Source: Paramarasmius palmivorus (taxonomy: Eukaryota; Basidiomycota; Agaricomycetes; Agaricales; Marasmiaceae). Taken from it: a stretch of DNA of 64,000 nt. This document shows positions 1-12,916 of the stretch, piece by piece; positions within the stretch are counted from its first letter, which is position 1, and each line of letters begins with the position of its first letter. Below the pieces are notes generated by a model, which saw nothing but the letters and a program-made list of their open reading frames with translations, was not told the DNA's origin and ran no database searches. The stretch lies in contig JAYKXP010000064.1 of assembly GCA_037176845.1 (NCBI GenBank), positions 1-64,000 on the forward strand, in the 5' to 3' direction. Made by a program: the position numbers and the translations under genes.

Positions 1-1506
1 GAGCATGGAAAGGGCGGATCTATTCGGTGAAGGTGAATGGTTTGTTTCTCTGGTTATGTTGGGAGCGCGCTTGCGGTAAGAAGAAATTGGAGGATGAGCT
101 TGAAATAGGGTGGCGAAGGTGCTTCAACTGCGTTGGGATCGGAGGATTGCGGTGGAATGCGAGTGGTGCATGGAGAAGCAGTGGTGGTTTTTTGAAAGAG
201 CCAAAGGCGTCGTCGAAGCTAATGCGTGATAGTGAGTGTGAAAAAAGATGCCGCAAGTACGGCTAGAGGAAGCGAGGTAGTTGTGAGCTCTGAGATCGAG
301 GTTGTTGAAGAAGTGAAAGTGGAAGCGGAGGGACTGATGACGATCTGCAGAGTCTTATTGACGGAGGCACTAGTTAAAATTGGCGAATTTGACTCGTCTG
401 ATGAGAAGAAGAGGAGAGGGAGCTGTATGCGAGAAGCAGAGAAAGAGAGTTACGGTACTGGTCTTGGATTGTGGAAGTGTTGTGTGTTCGGAAGGACGCC
501 ATTACACTCTACTAAGTATTTCTACATCCCTCTATGTTCACGCCAAAACACATAGTGTATCCTATAACACCGTTCTTTCATGTATTGCTACTGCTATTAA
601 CCGGTTCATTAATTGTTGCTGGACGAATTGTAGACTTTTTTCTTCCCCGGCTCGGCGTGTCGTTGTCGTTGCCGGTGGATGATTACGTAACTTGTCCATT
701 CTGTCCTGAATCCCACCATCACCATCACCATTCTGACACCAGTAACTCTTGGGTTCCCTGCATGGACCGGAAGCATCAAACTATGGCATTTAATTGCATC
801 ATCTGTCAGGGTTATTCACTGGTCTCTTTCATCACTACGAGTCATCTTGCCCACGATTGACGATTGCGTATTGACAGGAAATTTACGACCTTTTGTACTA
901 CGGCGCTGATCCTTGCTCTAGCTCATGTCAAGAGGATACGAGTGTGTGTGTTCGTCTTTATTTGGCTGTATGGTGGTCTGAAACGTTGCGATTTCCAGTC
1001 TTCATCCTCATTACAGCCTTCCAATGTGGTGGGTAACATCTTGATACGACCAATTCGACCGTCTTTCACTTTTACCGTTTACGTCGGGTTCGTTGCCTTC
1101 TCCGTACATGACGGGCTCGGAAACATTGTATGCTCCAACGAACGCGGTTTACCACTACCAGTGTCGGGCTCGGCACGACTTCACATCTCGATTACCACCA
1201 ACCACTACTGAATCAGAACCAGTTACTGTCACAACCTCCAAACTCGTATACAGCGTCTTTGCCTACTGGGTACACTATGCCTTTCGCACACTTTCAATCT
1301 TGTAGCTCACTTGCCTTCCTTTAGACTCATCTGCCTCAGTCTGGATTACTACCCACTGACACCGACAACATCCGATGGTGCGGAGCAATTTCCGGTACCG
1401 GTAGCAATGGCGCATCTTTGATTTCTCTTTCCCCCCCCCCCCCCCCCACCCTGGGGATGTATTGTTCGGCATGGGGGCATCTAGCTGGATGGTCTATTTT
1501 TCTCAT
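1..1506. other. Region with no supported gene; C17 homopolymer
   Basis: No reading frame here has recognisable protein character or a convincing set of splice signals. The first 400 bases are open on the minus strand and rich in Ser/Thr codons, so they could be the 3' end of a gene lying to the left, but nothing identifies it. Positions 1431-1447 are an uninterrupted run of 17 C, and 713-732 is a short CAT/CAC repeat. Confidence 0.4.
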
Positions 1507-2289
1507 TTAACAGTTGTTAGTTATACCAAAGTGATTGCGGACTACATCCCTCTCCGAAACCGAAAAAGTTTTGACCAACTGTTCAACAACATATGCTGTC
1601 TTCCTCGTCTCAAAAAATCCTACAGTTCTGCTCGGCCGCACAGCCTCCCACCATCCATTCGGCAGACGTTCCTCACCAAACCACTGCTTGATCCTCTCTT
1701 CGGGTATCACTCCAGATTTGGGATCCCTCATTGAGAGATAAAAGAACCCACACTCTCCAAACGCTAGCTGCTCGTGCAAGAAATCTAGCTTCCGACCCAA
1801 CTTTTCCTCTCTTTCGAAACGCACAGCAGCTAAATCCCGCAGATCAAGTCCGCCACTGGGGTTCGTACGTGCGCGGTCGAGGAGCTCTTCCACAAGATGT
1901 GGGTCAGGGGAATGGGAAGGCTCGTCTGAGTGGCCTAAAGAGGATACGTGGGCTATTCTTAGCACGCCGAATTGGGATAAGGAGGCCAAATCGATTTTGA
2001 GGTCCCAAAAACGCCACGTCCATTTTGCGTATCGCAGGATAGCGGGAAGGCTGAGTACGGAGGCATGAAAGTAGGAAAAATTGTAGACATGTGCGATGGC
2101 GTGGATAAGTGCGCTGAGAGATATGGATTTTCCTGAACGTGGGCTAGGAAATGGGTTGGTGAGTTGAGGATAAAGCATGTTGGTCCTGACTTACAGATAT
2201 CCGTGATTTGCGAGAGCGTTCAGACCTGGGCATGGGCATCTACTCTCGGTTGGGGTTTCTGAAGGGACGAACTGGTGTTCACGGTCCAT
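1507..2289 (-). CDS. Heme-thiolate peroxidase (chloroperoxidase / unspecific peroxygenase family)
   Basis: Two exons (2289-2195 and 2143-1507) joined by a 51-bp intron give about 243 aa. The start region carries the family signature CPCPG, with the heme-ligating Cys at residue 20, followed by LNALANHGYLPRSGK. The join across the intron rebuilds LPRSGK exactly, which fixes the splice site. Further on, GECGFF matches the position of the acid-base Glu. The site that is normally E-H-D-x-S (metal binding by the heme propionate) reads A-H-V-S-S, so that Glu is missing. There is no signal peptide, so the protein is probably intracellular, unlike secreted peroxygenases. The family uses H2O2 for halide oxidation or oxygen insertion; the substrate here is unknown. 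The length is normal for the short subgroup. The last dozen residues could change if a further small intron exists. Confidence 0.82.
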
Positions 2290-2331
2290 TGAAGCTAGGG
2301 CTGGAGAAGCTTGAGGTAATGTCTATCCTGT

Positions 2332-2338
2332 TTTTATA
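2332..2338 (-). promoter_or_regulatory. TATA box of the heme-thiolate peroxidase
   Basis: TATAAAA on the minus strand, about 43 bases upstream of the chosen ATG (2289). The sequence and orientation fit a core promoter and support the upstream start over the later in-frame ATG at 2178. Confidence 0.5.
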
Positions 2339-2759
2339 GCCCCTTCCCCTGATTCTGTAGCAACATACGGGTCACAACAAATGATGTATGTCCACTGACT
2401 TTGGTGAGCAAAGTGCCACTGTCAGCTGTTCATTGGTCGAGGATAGCTGTGGAGTTAAGGTTTAGGTTGTGAGGTTACGGGTTCGGGATCTCTTTGTTGG
2501 CTGTTTCTATCATGAAATGGCCGCACAGGTACGTATATGATTATCGTGCGGCGAAGATGCTGGGAGTGGGAGTGGGAACATCAGTGGCTGTTGATAAGTG
2601 AGATTAAGATTCTTCACTCTTTGTCTAGCCTGTTACAGTCCAAGGCACATCGAGGTACAAGGCTTACGAGAGATATCAAGAAACTAGTATTGGAACCTCG
2701 ATTACATTCCCCTATATGTGACGACGACCCTGCAACAGAATACACAGATATCATGGACG

Positions 2760-4698
2760 TCAGCCCCTCGCAGCATTTACGATGATGTTCACCGAGCTGT
2801 TTTCCCAATGCGGTACTAGATATTCCTTGTAATTTCGCATATCTTCCAGACTATTGAAAACCAAAGGAGATTATTGAGTACCGAATGGTTATAGGTTCAC
2901 ACTGACTTACGTCGTGTCTCCAAGCTTCATATCCAGTTTTCTAAAGATATTGGCAATGATAAGATATAGCTCGCACCATGCTAGACTGAACGCCAGTGTC
3001 AGTTTTAGCAAGGGTCTAATCAGACATGATAAAGCTTACTTCAAGCCTAGGCTACAAGTTCCAATAAGGATCAGGCTAAACATTTGATACGGAATCAATA
3101 AATACCAAATTCTCTGCCCTTTCGAGAACGGGACAAGGTTATGCTCCATATGACGGATATCGCTCTGAAGCCACCGCTCCGGCGAGAAGGTGAGAGGGTC
3201 ATCGAAGATATCAGGACTCTCGTGAAGGAACACGCAGCTCATCGAAATAACGGTCTAAATATCGACATTAGCAAATGACCACGAACTTCAAATGAGAGCA
3301 CTCGCTCCAGGTGGGATAGCCATCCCGTCAATGACCGCACCTGTATCCCCAACCACTCGAGGAAGTGGCGAGACAACGCCGTGTCCAAAGCGTAATGACT
3401 CTTTTAAAAATGCAGTCTGTATAGACGCGTTAACACATGAGAAAAGGCTCAATCCGAAACATACATACCAGATACGGCAGTTTCTCCAACACGGCCAAGT
3501 CGACCGGACTCCCTGGATCTTCCCATACACTTTCGAGTTCCTCTTTGAGTTTTCGCGCAATTGCTGGATTATACAGCGCATGAAACGTCCCCATGGAACA
3601 CGTAGAGCCAACAGTGTCGCTCCCAGCCCCAATGAGCGTCATAGCCTCGTCTAGGAGGTCTTTCCTAGTCAGCTGAACATGCTCTTTCGGGTCCATCCCA
3701 ACGCCGTCTTCGTTCACTGGATCAAGCATGTGATGATAGATAGTCTCATGTTCGACCACTTTCAACACGTCGGGGTCGGTGAGAATCCTGTCTATTTGGT
3801 TGCCTAGATTGCGTTGGTTGTCGAGGAACGGTCGAACTTGTGGATATACCCATAACGTGAGCCATTGAGGCATTATATCGACGATTCTGAGGAGTATCGG
3901 AAAGTGCTTTCGTAACCAATAGTTGTGAAGAGAGCCTTGAATAGCGCAAATAGTAGGGTCGCGAAATTCTGGAGCTGCGACGGCGTTGAAGCAGTTGGCG
4001 AAGCAGTATGCGGTGATGATGTCTAGCGTTGTGCATCGGAAAGCAAAAGACATGTTGATAGATTGGGCTTTGGGCCATGTACTGAGTCGTTCGACCAGTT
4101 TGTTAACCTAGAAAAGATCGATCGATGCTGGATATCAATGAGACGAGATTGCTTACCCTTTCTTGAACCACTCCCTCGAGTTTTAAGATCGCACGACGTG
4201 AAAAGAGAGGGTTTAATAGCGCTCGGCGCGTTCGTGCCTTTTGGGGATCTATATATCCAAACGAAGATCCAGGTTGCGCAAAACCATCGTAGAATGGTTT
4301 GTATTTGGGGAACTGGCCATGAGTGTAAATGTCATGATATGCCCTTTCACTGGCAAAATGGACCTGTTGGCGTAAAATCAATGCTTTACCTGCACAACTC
4401 AAAGAATGAGCTTACCGTGTTTGGACCGATCCGAACGACAGGTCCTGCAAAACTTCTTTTAGACATTCGCAGAAAAAAAACGTAATGATATTCACGCACC
4501 GTACTCTCCGTGCAGCTCTCGAAGATGGTTCAAGAGCCCCCCGCGTTTGACGATATCAAAGTACACTTGGTAGAGCTCCGTTACAGCGGCAAGCTTGGGT
4601 CCCGGGAAACAGCAAAGAGGATGGAAAGCCGAGCGATAAGCTATCACTGCCACGGAATACAGCACAGAAGCGACCAAGATTAGCTCGAGAAGGCCCAT
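2760..4698 (-). CDS. Cytochrome P450 monooxygenase
   Basis: Multi-exon gene of about 500 aa. The N-terminus (start 4698) is a single hydrophobic anchor followed by the proline-rich FPGPKL hinge, typical of microsomal fungal P450s. A 52-bp intron near 4400 joins RIGPNT to VHFASE. The I-helix oxygen motif AGSDT is near 3625, the K-helix ExxR (KESLR) near 3400 and the PERW motif near 3180. Removing a 54-bp intron restores the heme-binding signature FSKGQRICLG with its Cys ligand. Two further exons end at TGA 2760-2762. All core motifs are present, so the gene looks functional. The overall look is of a fungal clan containing benzoate hydroxylase- and trichodiene oxygenase-like enzymes, but I cannot name the CYP family or substrate. 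It is adjacent to the peroxidase on the same strand, with no evidence of shared function. Confidence 0.88.
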
Positions 4699-5784
4699 GC
4701 TGGAGGGTAATTGAACAGGGTGTTTTGTACGGCTTATAAGTATGAAATTCAATATCATGTTATCTCCTCTACGGGGTTTGCGAAACTGCTGGACTAAATG
4801 ACACCTTGATAGGGAGGTCATGGTATTTCATGGATGCTTCCATCGAATGGCACCGCTTCCTTGGTACTCTTTTGCGTTCACACGTAATCCAAGCCTAGCC
4901 AAAACTGTCCGAAAATACTGGTTGGCACCTAAGATCGCGGATATAGAGAAAGTAATACGTACCTTGCGCTCGAATCCTTGTGACCACTCCCAATACATTA
5001 ACCGAACTGGCTTAACTTTGTCTCTCTTGAAGTTGCCATGGTCCACTGGTTTACAATTATCCCGATGCTGAACATGTGGATATTGTTCTGTAGCATAGAG
5101 CAAATGGCTGTCTCAGATTTCCTTGAACTTGTGGACGAGAGAGTGGACGTACCATACACTGATTGCACCTCTCTTTGTCCCATCACGTCGAGCCATTACA
5201 GGAGCATCAACAAGAATGGCAGTTCCTCAACCATTGGCAGAACTGTGGCATAGTTTCATTCATTCTGTGTGCTGGGCATTCTCAGCCCGTGTTAATGAGG
5301 TTGCGCTATTTCCAAGAAGAAATGTACACGCACCTCTTATAGTAATTGCTTCTGGCCTTTCGCGTGGCGTGACGACACTTGAGCTTGAGGACCCACTTCG
5401 ATTGTATCGGTACGGTGCCTTGGGCGGCCGTGGTCGAGGTACTGACCATACTCTCGAGCCACGGAACCCGGCCGTTCTTCTACAAGGACCATGTGCCGGT
5501 TACCTTCCTTCCTCCCTCCCTTCCTTCCTTCCTTCCTTCCTTCCTTCCTTCCTTCCTGGCAGACCGCAGGTTTTGTACATGATGCATGATGGACGGAGTC
5601 AAGAGTTGGGCGCCTAATTCTTGAAAATTTCTCCGGGCTGTAATACCTGGAGCGTCCCGTTATAAAGGATTGTTTCAAGACTACCCTTCTGCATGATATA
5701 CATTGCGCTAGTTTACAATTCCCAAGAAAACACTTCGATAGCAAGCAAAAGCAACACGGCAAGACAGCCAAAGACCAGGAAATA
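4699..5784. other. Intergenic region without a supported gene
   Basis: A stretch around 4830-5250 on the minus strand has some coding look, with charged residues and possible splice sites, but it is interrupted and matches no family I recognise. The only clear structure is the TTCC microsatellite at 5502-5556. Confidence 0.35.
5502..5556. repeat. (TTCC)n microsatellite
   Basis: Nine perfect TTCC units at 5521-5556 preceded by imperfect CCTT/CCCT units. Long open frames crossing it are artefacts of the repeat (PSFL repeats on one strand, GRKE on the other). Confidence 0.9.
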
Positions 5785-8760
5785 CTACGTTAACATATCC
5801 CTGTGCACCAACTTCATTGTCTCCCCAACAAAGCTCTTCTCAGTCGCCCTGAGTCGATCCCACTCGTTCCTACTTTTTTCGTCATCTTCCCTACAGCTTT
5901 CTACATACCATGACCTCCCAAAATCAATCAACCGAAACCTTTTATCGCTTTGACTCTTTTCCATAGGGTAATCCGCATGGTCACCCCGTCTCATAAGGAT
6001 ATTTCTGGGGTGGAACGACCCGTGCAACCAACCGTGATGGTGGAATCGGAACAGAAGGGCGGCGCATTCGTTTCTGCATGGTGAAGTTCTAGTCAGCATC
6101 GAAGTTAGTTGGGGGTAGATGTCCGTACCTATCATCCAAGCTCAACTCCTCTGGATCAATGGGGTCACCACAGTCCTCCAAAAGCAGTATATCGCTAAAA
6201 TAGGCTGGTTCTGGCTTCGGTGTCTCTTCCTCTTCCTCGGCCTTGCTTTCGCTTCCACTTCCAGGGCCGCCACCCCGTGTGAGCCCAGGTATATGCCTCA
6301 ACCTAACATTCGCAGCCCTAGCGCGTCCCCGTCCCCGTCCTCTTCCTCTTTGACCACTCTCCTTCTTCCTCGCCTCCTCCTTTACCTTCTTCACTTCCTC
6401 ATTCTTCACCTCACCTCCCACAGACTCGGCCTCCTTCCTATAAAACCCATAAAACCCCGGCACAATCGCCCCACACGGCGTGGGTTCATGCAACGGATAC
6501 GCAATGTTCAACCCAGACCAATGTTCTTGAAAACTCTCTGGAAAGCTTTGATAGTTCCTCGCTTCTTGTGCAAGATGGCCATCCCGGGGTATACTAATCT
6601 TCGCTGAGATGGTTACTTTCATCGTAGGCGGTAGCCTCGCTGAACTGGAGAAGAGGTCGTCAAACTGCCTTGGGTTTGGAGTTGCGTTAGGAATGAACGG
6701 TTTATGGGGATCGAGAGAAGGCGTGTAAAGGTGTTTAGTTCCATGTCCGGAGACGGGGCACGGTGGATCGCCGGGTAAGATCCAAGGTACAGAGGATATG
6801 TTTATTGTACGCACGATGCCGGAGTAGAATATTGTTTGTGTGAGGTAGTAGTGCTCGTCTTCATCTTCGGATTTGGACTCTTCAGATACAGGAGGTGGCG
6901 CCATCTTCACATCTTCGTTGTGCGCAATATTGTCGGATTCTTTTGCCTTACCCTTACCCTTTTCCTTCCTCCGACGCTCTCTCTCCCTCTCTTCCTTTTG
7001 CTCTCTGGCCAATCCCAACGCAGCGACTCGGTCTTTCTCAAACACCGCTTTCATCTCCTCTGTAACATCGCTTCCATACGCCCACTCCTTCTTCTCGTCG
7101 AGCTCATCCTTCTTGAGACCGAGATCATTCAACGACTTGATCTCCGGTTCGACTTTCTTCCTCACGGGACGAGCATTTGAATCAATCCATATACTTCCAC
7201 AATTCTCGTCCCTCCTTGAAACAGTACCCCAAGTTTTACAACCTTCCAAAGGAAGCCCACAACTCTCGATCCGTGATGGTTTAGGATCAATGTAGTCCCC
7301 AGTGGCAGAAGGCGCAGGTGTAGGTGTAGAATCCTTGGTACTATCAACAGACGCAAGAACCTCCGGATCCAACTGTGCCTCCAATTCTCGAATGTACTCT
7401 TCCAGCTTTTCGTCGTCATCGCCGTCTGCTTCAGGCGGTAAAACGACATCGTCGGATACACTCAACCGCGTAAGCTCAACCCTTAATGTATCAGGGTCTT
7501 TATCTCCTCGTCTCCATTCTGAGGTCTCCTCGTTTGGGTTCTGGTTCATCCAGATTTCCTTGGCCTTCGCCTCTACACACGCATAACAGATCTTGGGATC
7601 CTCCGAAGGAAACAAGTTACGTGGGATCTCCCATTCTGCTTCGTACACCAAAGAGTGATGGCCCTGGCCTTTCTGTTTGTGCTCGGATAGAAAGAGATGT
7701 GCTTCGGGTGTACAAAGCGGACGTGGCGGACGCGCAGGGACGATGATACGTATGAGAGGCGTGTGCGTGGGGCCTTCAGTCGTGGAAGGGTATATGTACA
7801 GCACGTTCTCTGTGCTGGGGGTCTGGGAAAGGGAAGAATGCGAACGCGTCTGAGTGACTTTGGTCCGGGTTTGTGTGGTTAGTTGGAGTGTGTAAGTGTG
7901 TTTTGGGTACGAGGTATCTGTTTCTCTGGGCCACGGATCGGCATTGGGGTCAGGCTTGGGTGAGAAGCGCTTGCCGTGTAAGACGTTGTGAGGGTCGTGT
8001 ACGATGAGTTTTTGGGGTAAGAGGTGTAGAGGAATGGTTGTTTCGAGTCTTGGGTTCGGACAGCTGAAAGGAGGAGCGGGAAATGAAGGAGGATAGCTTG
8101 ATGGATGAAATGGGGTGCGCCAATGCTAGTAGGAATAATTAGTTCGTAGAGTCGTCGTACCAGCAAACACCTTACCTCGACATTATTATCAACATATCCC
8201 CTCGACTTGGCTTGTTCAATAACAGCCTTGCCATACCTCGTACACGGCAACTTGAAGTCAATCATATGCCTATGAATCTCAACAACATCCGCAGGCTCAA
8301 TCTTCCTGGGCTCTGGTTCCTTCTCAGCCCAACTAATCTCTTCCTTTGCAGCATCGAGCTCTCCAACCATCTTACACCACGCGAGCATTCTGCTTCCTGT
8401 AGTTGTTGTAACGGCATTCACCAACGCTGGAACACGATACGTGTGGTAAAAATCGAACAAAGAAGCACCCCATAGCTCTGTAGCATTTGGCGCGTGCTTG
8501 AATTTACCAACTGGAGGACCACGATAGATCGTCCCTCGGGGATCGCGAGGCCAGAAACGAAAGACACATCTACGAATTTGGGTATTTGTTGATACGAGGT
8601 GACCTCTTGTATCTTTGCGAGCTTCGTCTCGGGTGAGAGTACCCGATTGGAGACGATCAAGAACGGATTCAAGAGTTTCGTCGACTCGGTGTTTTTGAGA
8701 ATGAAACATGGACCGAATGAAGGCTTCAGATTTCAATGGGGTGTCGTCGTCGTCGGACAT
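5785..8760 (-). CDS. Large protein-kinase-fold protein, probably catalytically altered
   Basis: Three exons (8760-8176, 8125-6129, 6073-5785) give about 956 aa. The 50-bp phase-0 intron at 8175-8126 links what look like two separate frames into one. The downstream frame is open without a stop, and the product contains a glycine loop (GQGHHSLVY, about residue 345), a long charged insert and, after the second intron, the catalytic-loop region HGSFHPRN (about residue 878) and LIDFGRSW. The HRD-type Asp is replaced by Ser, while the Asn and the DFG metal-binding Asp remain. Similar HGSF-type loops are common in a fungal kinase-like family, so this is probably ancestral for the group and not recent decay. 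The roughly 195-residue N-terminus has no fold I recognise. Start MSDDDD is preferred over the upstream hydrophobic in-frame ATG. Function unknown. Confidence 0.72.
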
Positions 8761-11700
8761 GGTGGTGGTACAAGCAAGAAGAATTGGGAATATCACGCAT
8801 CGACGCGACAGCGGTGATGCAATTGCTTCTCATCTATCTATCTATCATATGCTTCATACCTCAAACCCTCAAAGAGGCGAAACGAGAAACTCTCGGATTG
8901 AGTTACTGGGTATCGTATTTGGGTAATGAAAGAAGGAAACAAACGAACAATCACATTTGCTTTACAGAATAGGAAGATCTTCACTCGATGCGGCCTCAAG
9001 TGGTAGCGCGCGCATTACGCTCGCATTATTGCTCAACCGAACCTAATGAAGGTATGTGAGTAGGTACATAAGCCAGCTCAAACAGAAGTGTTACTAGTAT
9101 TCCAGCGTTGGATTGAACAAGACCCAAATTGAGAGGGTTGCCAGTAAGCGCGATTGTAATTCTACGAATTGCGTTAGCAGTGGCAACCAAAGCGAGAAAG
9201 CAGAGAAGTATTCACGGTTAATAGTCCCCTCGAAGTTGAATCACTCGTTGTTGCGACGAACTCCACACTAAATTGGCACCAATGAAAGAGTTGTTACCGG
9301 CGACTGCGTAGCTGTATTGCTTGCGGTCTTGAATATCATTGTCCTTTAACAAAAGTACCACACTCCACTGGGGTGGGGGTTTATTTTCGCGAGCCAACTC
9401 GGATGAACACAATTATGCAGCACGTCGTACCCGATCGTTGTTAACCTGAATGGCACCTGGGCCGCCACAGTAGCTGTTACGAAGGTTTGTCCTGGTTCAG
9501 CGTTCGAGAGAAGCGAGTGTGGCAGTATCGGTGTAATCCCAGTGCCAGTGATGGTGGTCGTGTCGAGTGCACTTGCCTGTCGTAAGAGATCTTGGGAATC
9601 AAGGACGACGTGAGAGCTGAGGGATTACAATGTTCTAATTGTCAGATCCAAAGACGAAGTGGATCCTAAGGAAGTCAGTGCCGAACTAAGGATTAAATTA
9701 GCCCTACCGCGTGAGCTGACCTTGAGGCCTTGAGGCCTGCCCTGTGCGAAGACAGTGGATGAATCCACTGGCCATGGCAAGATCTAGTACAGATAAAGTT
9801 CAGACCCATACTACAGTCCAACCATTTTGTAATACTAACCCTCCAATTGTCATCTTGAACTTTTGTTAAAGCGCGACTGGTATTAAGAAATCAGTAAAAA
9901 GTACCCAAGCTGTCAAGCAAAAGAAAACGTACGATAGAGATTGCATCGACAATGCGCTGATATCGCGCGTACACATTGTCAGAGGGCCGGCTAACGGTAC
10001 ACCAGATAGTGGAAATACCAAGCTATTTTCTGCACTCGGGAGCTGAGTCACAAAAAGAATCTGATATTTGACTTGCTGCAGGGTAAGTGTGCGAATTGGA
10101 AGAATGAGTGCTCGGATGACCATAAACACCGGTGACAAGGTCATCAAATATGATTTGCACACCGCGGTAGAAGTCGAACGTTTCGTTCAGCGCTGTTAAG
10201 TTGTTGATCCGATAGTAGACCTCGTGGGAATAATCACATGATTAATTACGTCCCCACATGTACAGCCTAGGCCCCAAAGACCTGACCGACCAAACTCGAA
10301 GACGACCATGTCAGAGCCTCAAGGCCTGCCGCCCAGCATGCACGTTCGTTCGACAATGGCACTTGAGTTCTCATCTCTCAGAGAATCTCAGATACCTCGA
10401 ATTGGTGTCGGCGTTCGGTGGGTAATGCCACGTAGGACTTTCGGCTTCTGTACGGGTTCAACGTGCCCACTGCCTACAAAATGCAGTGGAAGGTTCAACG
10501 TCATACAAGAATGGCGAGTATACTTTTCAGAACGTGGAGACTAATCTATATGACTATGCTCCGAGTGAGCGAGAGGAATAGCACTAAGAACACTCATTCG
10601 GGGCTCGTGACGTTGTGGTCTGTAGAGCAACATTATCAAAGGGAAAGGTATCTGTGAGTACAAGAGATTCTACCTACAAATGATCCTTTGATTCAACAAT
10701 CATTCTAGATTTAGGACCATGAGGATAGATATCATCCCCGATCAACATGAAAGGTACTGGACAATGAAAAGCCGGTCGATGGTGAAGCTTGACGAACTGG
10801 GGAATTTCGGCCTGTCGAGTCCCCAGCTTTGCGACCCCCACCACCATTCATTTCAGGCATCATAGCCATTCAAGAACTTCACAAACAAGAGCGAAAGGTA
10901 AAAACTTTGGCGTCGCGTTCAACAGCATATACCCTGATGCCAGCGCAGCTTTTTCAATTTTGTTGTCTGAGAGCTCGGGGAAGCGTCGCACTGATTGGTA
11001 AGTAAACCCTCGCCGATATGGGTCACATCTGTACTCAATTCCTTTGACAGATTTTTTTTTTGCGTTTTTGGTGTGTAGAAATCAAGATCTTGGTCCTGTG
11101 GGAACGGTCTGTTGGCACATAACATGATCGCCGGAGATAGGAACTGCGATATTTTCGCCACGGATACCTAGCTCGCTATCGCGTAAGTCTTGGTATCATC
11201 TGCAATGGCATGCACCGAACACTCTCAATTGACAATTGTATTGCAATAGGAGGACTCATGATGAAATAGAGTAGGCATGCTTACTCTTTTAGTACGAGTA
11301 TCGGTCTACTAGTAATTGCAGGTGCTTCGTTCTTTGTGTCAGAACGCGGGTTCATGGTGCGGTTCATCACGGGGCTGGAAGCGAGTCGGATATTGGAGTG
11401 GAACCATCGATTGTTAGGCGACGTCTTTGGTCAGTATGTGAGTGGCGAGCATTCGTCCCAAGTAGTATCTGGACAGCGACCTGATTTAGGCAAAAGTACG
11501 GTGAAACCCGTAGCGACCAAGTTCGACAGAATTTGGGGCAAATTAACGGTTCGTCTATATAGGGATCGTTCCACTTGTATATCGTCTACGTTGACGAATC
11601 CTCACAAGTTGGCGATGGTGGACCACAATCCGGCAATGTTTCCGGTAGTAATCGTGTGGCGCTGGGAGATAGCCGAGTACTACCAGCGCATGGTAGTGGT

Positions 11701-12238
11701 GCGATCCATGATTTGTGCATCCATTTGATGCTGGACTGCTTTGACAGTCTGTTCGGGGGCCTCAGTAAAATCCAAAAACGCCGAACAGGAAGCAACATAA
11801 GCGAAAGCGAACCTTGCGCCACAGTCGCGTCACCCTGATGTCTAACTTCTGATCTTACAGGTATTGTTTCCATTCTATATTTCATTCTCACGGATGAACA
11901 GTATTTGCTAACAATCGCTCGCCGCTCAAGTCTAATTTCTGTAGCAACTTACCCAATAAAAACATTCAGAAATCTATTACCTCCGAGAGTGTATTCAGGA
12001 AATCGCGAATACAACGGACTTGGGAGTTCGACTGTACTCGTCAAGATATCAAGGTATGGAACTGATATGCAGGGAGTATGACGGAGACTTTGTTCTCCGA
12101 CTTAGACAATTGGTAGCCTTATGTTTTGGGGCAACCTTTGGATCTTGGATTCAGTGAACGCTTTGCATGAAATGCGGTACGCTGCAAAGAGATGTCTTCT
12201 ACTTTGGGATTCTACTTAGCATTTGCCCAGTCTGAGAG
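8761..12238. other. Poorly resolved region; possible decayed genes
   Basis: On the minus strand, 10250-9190 contains coding-like fragments. One near 10230-10085 reads EVYYRINN then FDFYRGVQIIF; another near 9600-9430 contains PGQTFVTATV; a third ends in a VIQLRGDY terminus at 9218. They suggest a small beta-rich protein gene with introns, but I could not connect them in one frame and recognise no family. On the plus strand, 10300-11840 has open stretches with scattered stops. This may be one or two pseudogenes; no function can be stated. Confidence 0.25.
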
Positions 12239-12246
12239 TATTTAAG
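12239..12246 (+). promoter_or_regulatory. TATA-like element of the beta-trefoil gene
   Basis: TATTTAAG lies 72 bases upstream of the ATG at 12318, followed by a pyrimidine-rich stretch before the start, the usual layout for highly expressed fungal genes. Confidence 0.45.
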
Positions 12247-12317
12247 CAGCCACTCGTTCCGTTCTCTTTCTCCAGAATCACCTTCAGCTCTATTGACTTA
12301 ACACAAGTACTCTCAAC

Positions 12318-12916
12318 ATGTCTATTCCTACTGGCCGCTACCTCTTGACCAACGTCGAGTTTGCCACTGTTGCCACTCTTAAGGAAGCCACACCTGGACA
12401 AGCTCTTGTCAGTAAAGATTCCCAAAACCCTGGCCAGGACGAGAACAATCTGGTAATTTTCTGCGTTCTTCACCTCGTCATTGGCCACTACTAACAAGAA
12501 GCCTGCAGTGGAATGTAGTCATTCTGACAAACGGCAATGCTACCATCCAAAACTATCACCAAACCAGCTATGCCACTACTGCTAGTAGTAACCCAGTCGT
12601 CGGCGATCATGTCGAGGGTAGGCCAAACCAGCAACAGTGGGATATTATCCCAGTTCAAGGATCTAGCGATACATATACGTGAGTTATATCGAGTATGCCA
12701 CTGTTTTACCTTCTGACTGGGCTTTCCACAGGATTGCTACCACGTTTGGTGGTAGCCCCCTTGTTTGGGGTCTTCTCTCGGCTGCGGCAGGCTCTCCGGT
12801 AATACCTTCTCTTGGCTCGCCAACAGTTCATCGGAACTAATGATTCATCGATGCAGGTCCAATTGAGCGACGACGCCAGTAAGCCCCGCAACCAGTGGAT
12901 CTTCACTTCTATGTGA
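12318..12916 (+). CDS. Small beta-trefoil protein (ricin-B lectin-like or cospin-type inhibitor)
   Basis: Four exons (12318-12452, 12509-12678, 12732-12798, 12857-12916) whose phases agree give 143 aa. The N-terminus MSIPTGRYLLTNVEFATVA and the repeated W-x-I/V motifs (WNVVIL, QQWDIIPV, NQWIFTSM) are spaced like the three lobes of a beta-trefoil. There is no signal peptide, as in cytosolic fruiting-body lectins and mycocypin/cospin protease inhibitors of mushrooms, which act in defence against feeders. Carbohydrate binding and protease inhibition cannot be told apart from sequence alone. A compact promoter with a TATA-like box precedes it. Confidence 0.75.

Noticed and set aside
5337..5771. 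Minus-strand frame through the TTCC repeat
   Set aside because: Most of it is translated microsatellite (GRKE repeats) with no family features.
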